From: Lutraria lutraria
Lineage: Eukaryota > Mollusca > Bivalvia > Venerida > Mactridae
Reading direction: 5' to 3'
DNA length: 64,000 bases
Assembly (NCBI GenBank): GCA_964023205.1
Contig: OZ026848.1
Location: 26,585,912 to 26,649,911 of the forward strand
This document shows positions 50,234-59,367 of this stretch, piece after piece (position 1 is the stretch's first letter; each line of letters starts with the position of its first letter). Position numbers and translations under genes: made by a program. The notes under the pieces are model-generated. The model saw only the letters and a list, made by a program, of their open reading frames with translations, had not been told where the DNA came from and did no database searches.

Positions 50234-50679
50234 CTTATGAAGAAAAACTCGTACTGTATCTATTACATAATTATCTATAAACATTTTTGCATTCGTTTTT
50301 AACACACAAACAGCAGTAATAATGATACAATAGATATACAATGAAAACATCCAGATTGATTTAAATTATTTATTTTGGTACTTGACTTTAACTTACATAT
50401 ATATGGGAAGTCTGGATATATAGGATAAGTCCGCTAATGGCCCTCATTCGTGATGAGGCCAAAATTAGGGAAAATGATCATAAATGTTAAAATAGTATCA
50501 ATATCATGTTGTGCTATTTTAATTTTTTTCGTTGGTGACGTATCACGTCTTTTTTATGCACAAATCTACAAGCATCTGGTAGAAGTAAGTCAAATGATGA
50601 AATATTTAATACATGCATGTGCAGTATTGGTTATATACATGTCATTCATTAATTGTTGTTTCAAATCATTATAACTTCT

Positions 50680-50870
50680 CACTAATAGAGGGTCGTGGGT
50701 TCGAGCCCCGCTACCAACCATGTCTCTTTATGAGAGAAAGTAGGCAGTTGCTTACGGAGGATGAGTGTCTAGTACTGGTTCTTCCCAGGAATGATGGTCA
50801 TTGCTACTACGTATTAACAAAAGAGTGACATATGTGTTATAAGGCTTTTTAATCAGGTGCACAAAATAGT
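50680..50870 (+). mobile_element. SINE-like repeat with Pol III B-box
   Basis: GGTTCGAGCCC at 50698-50708 matches the tRNA B-box (T-loop) consensus. It is followed by a non-tRNA body and by 'aaggctttttaatcaggtgcac'. No clear A-box or cloverleaf is visible upstream, so this is a truncated or decayed tRNA-derived SINE and not a tRNA gene. The boundaries are estimates. Confidence 0.45.
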
Positions 50871-52656
50871 TCCAGTATGAAACGTCATAAATAATAACAT
50901 ATCTAACGATATAAACAGTGTCTTTACTTACTCAAATTGTTAAAATCAACATTACTCCTGTGAACTTATCATATTTGTTGACAAACAGCGTAGGAATAAA
51001 TTCATATAAATCAGCCCATCTACATATTATATGCAAATTGTGCCATATTGTTTTTACGGCACGGTCATAACGGCACGGGTATGTGATAATCAAAATTAAA
51101 ATTTAAAAATTAAATTTTAACATTTACAATATTTCCAGCATATTTCTTATTGAAAATGAGAGTACCTAAATATATTTCGACTGTTTGAGTTTGTGCCCAT
51201 TCATGGTCTTATCATTAAGGTATAACTGTACATTGGTTTCCTGAAAATGTTTGTATGCATTAGTAAGTCATTTCAGGATGCTGGATCGCCTCAGCGAGTC
51301 GGCATTACGTTAGGAATTCACTGCCAAAACAACATAAACACACCTAGAACACCGAACGTTCAGAAAATTAGGACCAACCTGGATTTCAGCTTGACCAATC
51401 ATTAAAATTAGAAATCATATGACACAACATACAAGGCACATTTAGTCAAAAGAGTAGGTATATATATTGACTGGTTCTCGTGTATCTTATCTCCCTTTAC
51501 TCTCGGGCGGCTCTGATACGGTCATAGCTGTAGAATGGGCCGTTGAATAAAACATACAAGGCACATAGTCTGTTTCCCGGACGTGTTCTACAATTACTGT
51601 AAACTGGTTCCCGTTCCATGATGCAGTGCACCAAAGGCTTTGTACACACAAGTCAACGGGAACCAGTTTACAATTACTGATAACATAGTGTAAGGGGAAG
51701 GAACTCAAGGTTATATCATGGCATAACATTTCTGCGTAGTTTGAAAATGCATCTGATGCCTGTTTCGATGTGTTTAGATAATACTGTAAAACAATGTTAT
51801 GTTAGTAACTTGGTATACGGATACGAAGATATGCATTTGTTATTTACATGGAATATGCATATACAAATTAAGAACATACAAAATATATCACTTTACATAT
51901 CACTTTACATAACATCAAGATAGATTGGGAGGAGGAGTTCGATACGATTGCTACATCCATCCAACAGACTTCAATCAATCAACATCGGATAAGATTTATA
52001 TAAAACAAATATCAACAGTCTGATTTAAACCTGAAGAAGTTGTTTTTCTGTTTGTACAGTTAGTCTTTTAACAAACAAACCGTGAAATTACACAAACAAT
52101 CTGCCAAATATCATTGTGGTGTTTCATCTGGTTTGCATTTAGCTAAACATATTATCCTGTATGTTCCTGATAAACAAATGCAACATCGTTCCACGCTGAC
52201 CGGTAAAAGGGTTGTTCAAAATATTGCGGGAAACATTCAGATCCTCATAACAGCAAGTGTTTCAATGGTAGAGCTATTCAAATCAATTCACTAGTATTTT
52301 CGAGTGGGACTGTAGGTTCACATATGACCTATAATATGAAACGTCGTTAGAAATGTCATGAGTGAAAAATAGCAGACAAAAAATTAAAAAAAAACCATGA
52401 TATTCCGTGTAAATTCATGTAAAATTGTTATATTGTGTATACAAGTATCATAAATTTTCATTAGAATTCCATAAGCATTGCTAAGACATAATTCATTTTA
52501 GAACTCTGTGAGACGGTGAAAATTCAAGCTTTGTAATTTCTAAACAACCCCTTTCATAGAGTAAACAACCCATTTCGGATTACTCATGTTCTTTGGAAGT
52601 AAACATACTCGATAATTTAATTTATGCAGGAGGTTAATGTCAGAACATGTTCTTGA
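50871..52656. other. Non-coding stretch before the C1q gene
   Basis: This is AT-rich DNA without a convincing gene. Open frames of 60-80 codons here have no signal, domain or splice support. It holds the 18-bp inverted repeat described separately at 51598-51672 and a short direct repeat of ACATACAAGGCACA (about 51428 and 51552). Confidence 0.6.
51598..51672. repeat. Perfect 18-bp inverted repeat
   Basis: TGTAAACTGGTTCCCGTT at 51598-51615 is matched exactly by its complement at 51655-51672, with a 39-nt loop. Both outer sides carry CAATTACTG-like words. It could be the closed ends of a tiny MITE remnant or a stem-loop. No gene is attached. Confidence 0.85.
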
Positions 52657-52760
52657 GATATAAATCTACCACTTTAATCAGTGCTTTCGGTGTTCCGGCA
52701 AGTCATGGCAAATATTCTTGGGAAATAAATATATTATACAGATATAAATCCGCCACTTCA
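52657..52760 (+). promoter_or_regulatory. Candidate promoter of the C1q gene with a duplicated TATA-like block
   Basis: GATATAAATCTACCACTT (from 52657) and GATATAAATCCGCCACTT (from 52741) are near-identical and 84 bp apart, lying 160 and 77 bp before the chosen ATG. Either could act as a TATA element or lie in the 5' leader. The assignment rests on position and motif only. Confidence 0.35.
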
Positions 52761-52817
52761 TTTCCGTGGTTACCAACGTACACAGTATCGTATCTGAAAG
52801 CATATCGTTATTCAAAT

Positions 52818-53106
52818 ATGCGAACAATACCGAAAATGTTGCTGTATTTTGTGTTCATCGTCTGTACCATATCCTACGGTATTTGTGAGGAACCGAAAAG
52901 TTGTTCACAGTTTTATTATGTAGACAAACTTTTGGATAAGATGATACGAATGGAAGTAAAAGTTGAAGGTATTGACAAAGAAATATCCACGACGAACAAT
53001 GATGTCCTTTCAGCATTAGAAGAACTAAAACGTGAAAGAGAAGCATTCAAGAATGACATTATGGAGATGAAGAATCAAATAAAAGATGATATTGAGGCCA
53101 TTAAAG
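52818..53106 (+). CDS. Secreted C1q-domain protein, exon 1 (signal peptide and coiled coil)
   Basis: The chosen ATG (52818) has A at -3 and starts a hydrophobic signal peptide, M-R-T-I-P-K-M-L-L-Y-F-V-F-I-V-C-T-I-S-Y-G, with likely cleavage before or near I-C-E-E. The frame is open for 57 codons upstream, but that part is not protein-like and would bury the signal. After the signal, residues of about 35-96 form a charged heptad-rich coiled coil (L-D-K-M-I-R-M-E-V ... E-E-L-K-R-E-R-E-A-F), which probably drives trimer formation in place of a collagen stalk. The exon ends AAAG|gttagt in phase 1. Bivalves carry large families of such secreted C1q proteins, used as pattern-recognition molecules in haemolymph. 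Confidence 0.85.
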
Positions 53107-53459
53107 GTTAGTTATGGTTTTGTTTTTGTTGTTTTTTTCTTCCATTTCGGGCCCCTGATGGGTAACCCCATTTATTATCCCCGTAATAGGTGGGTACAGA
53201 GGTCGGGGATCCATCCCCTGTCCACCTTACAAAGTGTATAATCATGTATATATAAATGTTATGTTTTGACAGTAATTCAAATAATAGATATATACTAAGC
53301 ATATATGATATGTGGCCAGAAACGGAAAGGTTAGTTATGTTTATATGTTTATATATAAGCTTAAGGGCTTAGTTCATGTCACGTAAGCTACATCGGGTCG
53401 TCAGATTCTGTTCAATATCATTTAAATGCGGAGCTTAAAATCTTCTTGTTTACTTTCAG
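53107..53459 (+). other. Intron of the C1q gene
   Basis: This is a 353-bp intron from 'gttagt' to 'tttactttcag'. It contains a GC-richer patch at about 53150-53225 with 'ggcccctgatgggtaacccc', which looks like part of a dispersed repeat. Confidence 0.75.
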
Positions 53460-53878
53460 AAAAAGCTGTAACACCTAACGTGGTATTCAAAGCAAAATCT
53501 CCCCAAGATAAAAGTCTAGAGGCACAACAAACTATTATCTTCAACGACCTGATGTTTAACTATGGAGACGGGTATGATAATACAACTGGAATGTTCACAG
53601 TACCAGTCAGTGGAACGTATCTTTTCACTTTCCATCTATGTGTAGACCATAAGCAGAGCATGTATTACAGCCTTGTATACGACAATATTGTTCATACATC
53701 CGGGAGGTTCTACGATCAGGATGCCACCAAGTGTTTTACAGGGGACGGTATGCTAAATCTTAATGTCGGACAGAAAGTTTGGATCAAGTGTTTACATGGA
53801 ACAAGTTCTTTATATGAGTATACGTCATCTACATATAACTACTGGAGTACATTTTCTGGCATGTTGATTCATGAATAA
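53460..53878 (+). CDS. Secreted C1q-domain protein, exon 2 (globular C1q domain)
   Basis: The exon begins after 'ctttcag', completes a glutamate codon and runs to TAA at 53876-53878. The whole protein is about 235 residues. It encodes one complete C1q domain of about 135 residues: V-V-F-K-A-K at the first strand, I-I-F-N-D-L then the N-Y-G-D-G-Y-D loop, T-G-M-F-T-V-P-V-S-G-T-Y-L-F-T-F, later V-G-Q-K-V-W-I-K-C, and the ending F-S-G-M-L-I. These are the family's conserved aromatic and glycine positions. Cysteines in L-C-V-D, K-C-F-T and I-K-C-L could pair within or between subunits. No AATAAA was seen in the 500 bp downstream, so the 3' end is not fixed. Confidence 0.9.
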
Positions 53879-54711
53879 CAAACTAAACTATGAAATACAT
53901 TGTTGTGTTAATTCTATGAATGCTGCCTTGGAGAAATTTTAATGTACAGATTTTTCCACTTTGATTGCATTTTGCAATAATTATCCATTAGATTTGAATT
54001 TTTTCTTAGTCATCTTTTAGATATATCTATAGTTGTTGTTTCTGAATTTATCGCACTAGCTGTGTATTTAATCAATCTCTATCGAAACGTGTCGTTCCAA
54101 ATCTCTCACATACATAAGTTACAGTCACTGTCTGCAAATTATAGCTGCAAACCACGTGACCATTTCCTTTTCATTTAAGATACTGAATCTTATTACCTCA
54201 AATAGCTATCTTAACATGCTCCGTAAAAAATAGGGCAAAGATGAAAAAAAATAATTGCTCTGATCTTCTTGTAGATTATCATATTTTTGTCTCATATATA
54301 TATACCTTAGTCCTATTGACAGGAAATAGCCTGCTTTATCCGGTCACTTCCAATAACAATGTAGAAAAAAGTTCAAAACAATTATTTCAACAAGTTTTGA
54401 CATCTGTGCCTTTAAAGGTTTTATATTTTTTTACAAGAATCAGATATTAACTGATGATGCGTGTGGTGAATGTTAATTCTGGAAATCTGGAAATCTGGAA
54501 CTGTGAACTGTGAGGTATATTCGACAGACAAACAACAGCGCCCATTATAATTAATTACTGTCCAAGCTCTTATATGCCCCGGGTACCCGAAATATCCGTC
54601 TTGAACCCATATTGAGCTTCGCGGGTACGGATACAAATTTTCAAGGTAATTTCTGTTCTGATCGAATGTTTACAAGAACGACAACTCGTGGTTAAAACTG
54701 CTTTACATACT
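53879..54711. other. 3' flank of the C1q gene, non-coding
   Basis: AT-rich DNA holds the presumed 3' UTR and intergenic sequence. No AATAAA was found close to the stop codon, and no further gene is recognised. Confidence 0.55.
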
Positions 54712-55140
54712 TACTAATGCGCCGGTCCCAACCCACCGTACTTGCAAGTGCATGTTGTCTACTTGCGCAAACGTGGGCAAAACTTGGCGATCCGTACGTG
54801 GTGAGTATCGTTTCCGTACGAATTTGGATGCACGCAGACACGCCGTAGCACTTTTAGTGCATGAGGAACTTTTGACAGAGAAAGGACACGGTTCGCAAAC
54901 AGCACGTGCAAGTACGGCCTTAGTGCGATAACGTGGCAATCGCACGACGAAAGTACGTTGTAAGCACGTGTGCAACGTACAATGCACGCAATGCCAGTCG
55001 TGTCGTGCTGGTCATGTAGGTAGACCTTAAGCAACCGTGCGAGTGACGTGCATATACGTACTTCTTCCCTGCTCTTGCCACTGCCTTTCCACGTTTTCAG
55101 ATAAAACGTGACGGCCATAGCCTCCCCAAAAAACGTACGG
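54712..55140. repeat. CpG- and ACGT-rich block, probable dispersed element
   Basis: This block of about 430 bp is much richer in CpG than its AT-rich surroundings and repeats the words ACGTGC, GTACG and CACGTG many times. CCGTACTTGCA at 54736-54746 is inverted at 54907-54917. Open frames of 94-119 codons appear on the minus strand only because stop codons are rare in this composition, and they show no domain. It is probably a transposon fragment. Its ends are not clear. Confidence 0.45.
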
Positions 55141-55839
55141 ACTTAAAAAGACGCACGATGGATTGTGACTGAGCATTAAGTGAAGTTCAAAACTCGATAA
55201 TGATAAATTTATATGTTTATGCGTTCATTGAACTGTGGTAATGCTGCAAGGTCAATTAGTCACATTTCGCATTGCTGCATTGTTTTACGATGATCACGTG
55301 CAATTAAAACTCAATAAGCATATAGATGAAAGTTATCTTGGGTTGCTTTGTTTATTTATACATGTAGTTGTTTGCTTAATACTTTGTATTACAGATGATA
55401 TGTTTCTAGGAATAAAAGTAAAGGAGCTTACACGTCGTGGGGTTGATTTTTTTTTATAAAGTTTGTTATAAAAATGAAGAAGTAAATGTAACCATCAATC
55501 AACTTCTAAATGGCAATGATACGATAAGATCCGATCTGAAGTATTCCAAAGTCGATTGGCTTCCATCTGAAGAAATTTGGATTCATTGCAATCCCTAAAT
55601 TAAATTGGTATACGCATTTCCATGCGTAGTATAGTTTGCTATAGGCAACGGCGTGTGCAGTTTCGTAGTCTGTATTTTTTTTATAAATAATGAGTTTTGG
55701 AAAACTGACCTTGAATTTCGAACAAGAGCTTGTTGCCAAGGGTTGCCATTTTGTCCCATTCCTTGTGATATTCTAAACTCAGTGATGGACTCAGTTTCTG
55801 TGATTGGAACACTGAAAAGGCGTCCCTGAAATATCAGAA
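55141..55839. other. Non-coding stretch
   Basis: No gene is recognised. The minus-strand part just left of the tRNA-like head (about 55500-55840) may be the body of the same SINE-like element, but I cannot define its end. Confidence 0.45.
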
Positions 55840-55915
55840 GCCGGAGCCAAGATTCGAACACACGTCATTTCCATTTGGTAGTCTAGCGCCTTACCACTGG
55901 ACAACCAATCCACCC
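55840..55915 (-). mobile_element. tRNA-like SINE head
   Basis: On the minus strand, GGTTGTCCAGTGGTAAGGCG resembles a tRNA A-box and D-arm, and TGTTCGAATC (55851-55860) resembles the T-loop B-box, at tRNA-like spacing. The T-stem pairs poorly and the acceptor arm does not close, so it is not a working tRNA gene. A decayed tRNA-derived SINE is the best reading. Confidence 0.5.
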
Positions 55916-55955
55916 TCGTATATACGAGGGGTGTCCCAGAAGTTCTAGGACTTGA
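55915..55955 (+). mobile_element. mariner-like terminal inverted repeat, single end
   Basis: TACGAGGGGTGTCCCAGAAG preceded by TATA resembles the tip of mariner-family transposons, which insert at TA. It abuts the SINE head so that CACCCTCGTA and TACGAGGGGTG form a near-perfect palindrome around TA. No matching right end or transposase frame was found, so this is a relic or a solo terminus. Confidence 0.4.
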
Positions 55956-57225
55956 TTCATAACTCAAACAATGTTTAAGTTAGTGATAAAATTATCACTT
56001 CCGTCATGAATTTAATGTATCCTAAGCTTAATGATAAAAATCACGAAGATGTGCGTTTTAAATATATTTTTACAAAGGTTTTCACAAGGTCACCACGCAG
56101 CACAGTCTGACGACGTCAACTTTAACGTCGCGCCTAATCGCTAATTAAACATTTTCATTATGGTCCCAACCTATTCTTATGCACGTATATAATGATGCAC
56201 AGGACGTGTAACTAATAATTACTCAATCGATCATATGCGCTAATTCGATCTTTACGATGTAAGTAAACGTGTTTTCAACATGTCCGAGTAACACCAAACA
56301 ATATACATTACCCAAATTTCGCAACCCTCTCAAGTAAAGAAATGAAGGGAGATAATCATTATTGAGCGTCGTCCGATACACTTTTCCATTGACGTCCCTT
56401 GAAAACAGATTCAAAATGTACTTTTGGGTCCCAATCGAGTTTATTCTCCCGTGAGGAGCACATGTTTTACTCGCTCCTAATTTACAAAACATATTTTTAT
56501 ATATAATGTGAAACAGATTCTCAAAATGCGTCTTATATGCTACCTTAATATTATTATGACCAGGTGTGGCTTAAAAGGACGGCCATCTTTATTGATGAAG
56601 CCCAAATAGATGATGAATTATATACTTATACAGAAATAAAAGTAACGTGTACATACCGCAATGGTTTATTTTATTGGAAATATGCATTCATAACATTTAT
56701 AGCAATTCGAAAAGGATTATTGATCGGTGCTCTACAGTAGTATAATTAAGTTTTTAAGCATTAATCAATTCTTCGCATATACATGTACATCAAACGTGAT
56801 ATTTTTCTATTAGTCACAAATAAAAAGGTGGTATCTATCTGTAAGAAAGAAAGTACCACGTGTTATTTGGTTCATCACGTTGACTGCCATCAAAAATGCC
56901 ATAGAACCACGTACATATAATTCAAGATGCCGTGCTTTTATAAATAAACATTCATTAAGAATGAAATACTTAAATTAATGTACTTTACGCTCTAGTTGAT
57001 GTATTATAAGATCACAAAGAATTCAAAATTGTACATGAAATAGTTTATATAATCAGCGAACATTAAAAAACACTTTAAGCGCGACAAATATAACTTCTAC
57101 CTTTACGTAGCGTCAGATCTAATATACCGAGTATTTACAAACAATTACACCAATATGAAATTTAAATTGAAAATGAATTGAAGCTCCACATTTTGTCCAA
57201 CATCAGATAATGTCATTGGGCTATT
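55956..57225. other. Non-coding stretch between the convergent C1q and SRCR genes
   Basis: AT-rich intergenic DNA. An 89-codon open frame on the minus strand (56223-56492) has no signal, domain or splice support and is not called. I see nothing else that is definite. Confidence 0.5.
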
Positions 57226-57231
57226 TTTATT
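57226..57231 (-). terminator. Candidate polyadenylation signal of the SRCR gene
   Basis: TTTATT on the plus strand gives AATAAA on the minus strand, about 170 bp downstream of the stop codon at 57401. The position is suitable for the end of the SRCR transcript. Confidence 0.5.
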
Positions 57232-57400
57232 TGACACAAATGCAATTACATTATGTACGTATACAATTGCTTCGACCAATAATCATCATTAAGAAAGAAA
57301 TGCTACAAATTGTAAACATTATGACAACAAAGAGCAAAGGTGACCTTCCAAGTCGTCGATGGAATGGCTTAAGTGGTCAGTGTCAGCTTTAGTCGAGTGT

Positions 57401-57729
57401 TCAGCTACATATAAGAGATACGTACTGGTAATCTGGACAACCATTGTATTGGAAGTCCGCAAAGGCACAAGCGTCTAATCTGTTTTCCTTTCCTGTGCAC
57501 GTGACATTAACCATCCAATGCGAATCGATTATCGTGTCGTCCGTTACGGCCGATGCGGCGCCTTCTCTGAAACCTAACTGTTGACAGGCAACGCTGGTTT
57601 CAACCCTACCCCACCCGCTATAACACACTGGTAGCCATATATTTTGATGATATATCTCTAGTTTGCCAGTATGTCGTGCTACTTCATCTTCTTCCTCCTC
57701 ATTCATTTGTGTCATTCTCACCATATGAT
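57401..57729 (-). CDS. Coiled-coil/SRCR protein, exon 3 (second SRCR domain, terminal)
   Basis: The minus-strand exon starts after 'acattgtag' in phase 1 and ends at TGA (57403-57401). It encodes a complete group A SRCR domain of about 90 residues: G-K-L-E-I-Y-H at the first strand, W-L-P-V-C, V-A-C-Q-Q-L-G-F, V-N-V-T-C, L-D-A-C, N-G-C and a final V-S-L-I-C. All six group A cysteines are present. An unusual acidic run, N-E-E-E-E-D-E, sits at the front of the domain, where a valine-rich strand is normal. The phase matches exon 2, whose last G plus AT gives aspartate. SRCR domains bind microbial and polyanionic ligands outside the cell. Confidence 0.87.
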
Positions 57730-57803
57730 CTACAATGTTATCAGAAAGTTTCAAGGAAATTGCTAGAAGAAGTAGTTCTCTCAAATTTAGAGGCAAACAA
57801 ATG

Positions 57804-57940
57804 AGCGCTATTTTGGGTTCTATTTATAGAACTTTTTTGAGTATTAGCATGGGTAGTTCGATTCTATTTATCACGCATGCGAAATGATGTAAACGGTAAC
57901 ATGCAAATGAGTTTCTATAAATAGAATCCAAAATGGCGCC
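57804..57940. mobile_element. Small MITE-like element with imperfect terminal inverted repeats
   Basis: The left end, AGCGCTATTTTGGGTTCTAT (from 57804), mirrors the right end, ATAGAATCCAAAATGGCGCC (to 57940), with a few mismatches. The element is about 137 bp long. Each arm also contains the near-palindrome TTCTATTTATAGAA. It lies in intron 2 of the SRCR gene, just upstream of exon 3. No coding capacity. Confidence 0.65.
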
Positions 57941-59070
57941 TATTTCAAAATTTAGTAGAACCGTATACAACGTCTCATTTAATTGGTTCTCTCTTAAACC
58001 CTGGGGTTAACAGACTTCAAAACCATAGTTTAAGAAATGAAACCATGCGCAGTTTAAGTAATTAATGTGCAAACGGCAGTTGAAACAATGGGTTTAAACC
58101 CACGGTTCAACTGTTATACCAATGGTTCAAAGAATATTGTGTATTCCGCTTGCCATAGACTGGATTTGTTTACATTATGGTCTAAAGAAACCGGCTTCGA
58201 ATAAAGCTCATTTCAAGAATTCTTTTAGATCTAAACTCTTCCCTTTTTAAACAAAGCAATTAACCAGTATTATGGAATCATACTCAATATAAAACTTTAT
58301 CACGTGATTACAGATTCAGACAAACTGGCGAGTTTAATGTAAACTACGTAAGGTGTATTTCTTGGAAGAAAATGATCTGTACATATTAAATTGAATGTTC
58401 TATTGAACATATTGAGTATATTTTATCGGTTACAAAACAGATACGCTTAATACACAACGCACGAGGGAGGAGTTGGATTCAATTATGATAAGATGATTAT
58501 AATTATCTTGTCTGGGATTAATTTGGTTCATTGAAAGTTATATGTTCACCGATAAAATAACGTCGAGCTGATTATATAATTATGATAAACGAATTGTAAA
58601 AAATACAATGTTATAGTGATCTTGATAAAAAAAGTACACAATCTGGCTATGTATATACATGTATATAGTTAACGTGCAACATAATTGCGTACGAATTGTG
58701 TTAAGCTAAACTGGCTCAACTTATATCCTGGTATTGTCTGTATTTACGCAAGCAAGGGGAACTTTTTGTTAGTAAACTTAAAGAAGAAGTAAAAAGTTCT
58801 TAATCTAATCGACAGTGATACATTTTTCATAGTTAAGAGCTGATCATAGAATGAAATAAAATAAAATCCAGTCAAATTAAACAAAGGCCATGCATAGAAA
58901 ATACAAAATGTGGCCTTTATTGACAGGTAGCCTTTATTCGGAGTTCGTTTTGTTCTAAATAATAAATAATGGTATTTAAAAGAATGACCTTTATTGACAG
59001 GCTGGCCTTTATTCGGAGGTGGCCATTGAGGCAATACCACAGGTTTTACTGTACAATCTCATTAACTTAC
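57941..59070 (-). other. Rest of SRCR gene intron 2, with a short direct repeat
   Basis: Intron 2 spans 57730-59070. Near its right end, CCTTTATTGACAGG followed by CCTTTATTCGGAG occurs twice (about 58914-58942 and 58988-59018). The second copy runs into CACAGGTTTTACTGTA, which resembles a Tc1/pogo-type tip, so a transposon remnant is likely. About 58010-58150 carries several 'ggttcaa/gggtttaaac' words of low complexity. No extra exon is needed for the phase. Confidence 0.55.
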
Positions 59071-59367
59071 CACACAATACGCCTACATCTTCAGAGTGAT
59101 TATATTTCGTTTGATCAGTAACGTGTGTGACAGCATGGCACCATCTCGTTCTCAGACAAGTAACGTTCAAATCCCAGAACTGCCCGCTTCCGGCTCCGAA
59201 AAACCCGTTGCCAACTGAAATACCACCAAGGTAGCCCAGCTTCCGGCAGACATAAGAAGCTTCAACGTGACTAATACGGTCGGCGATAGTTCCCCATTGG
59301 CCTTTGTGATATACTTCTACCCGACCCTCTCTATCCGTCTGTCCATCGACTAATGCAATGTAGGGCT
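59071..59367 (-). CDS. Coiled-coil/SRCR protein, exon 2 (first SRCR domain)
   Basis: This is a minus-strand exon of 297 bp, from 'atatttcag' to TTGTGTG|gtaagt. It is phase 1 at both ends, the usual mobile SRCR-exon pattern. The domain shows A-L-V-D-G, E-G-R-V-E-V-Y-H-K-G-Q-W-G-T-I, Y-V-C-R-K-L-G-Y, F-W-D-L-N-V-T-C, R-W-C and S-E-D-V-G-V-L-C. Only four cysteines remain. The second cysteine of the standard numbering (WGTVC becomes W-G-T-I-A) and its partner, the seventh (before H-S-E-D), are both absent, while C3-C8 and C5-C6 are kept. The missing pair suggests loss of one disulfide as a unit rather than random decay. Confidence 0.87.

Noticed and set aside
50018..50302. 94-codon plus-strand open frame
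   Set aside because: It crosses both perfect hairpins and has no domain, signal or conserved pattern.
50690..50715. tRNA gene
   Set aside because: Only the T-loop/B-box is good. No acceptor, D-arm or anticodon arm can be folded around it.
52647..52817. Upstream extension of the C1q protein by 57 codons
   Set aside because: It would place the signal peptide internally, and the segment contains the duplicated TATA-like blocks typical of leader DNA.
54703..55118. Cysteine-rich small proteins of 94 and 119 codons
   Set aside because: Two overlapping minus-strand frames in a CpG-rich repeat block. Stops are rare there by composition, and no signal peptide or splice site fits.
55235..55459. 74-codon open frame with hydrophobic stretch
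   Set aside because: Single short frame without domain, good context or neighbouring exons.
56223..56492. 89-codon minus-strand open frame
   Set aside because: No recognisable domain and no mariner transposase motifs, although a mariner-like tip is nearby.
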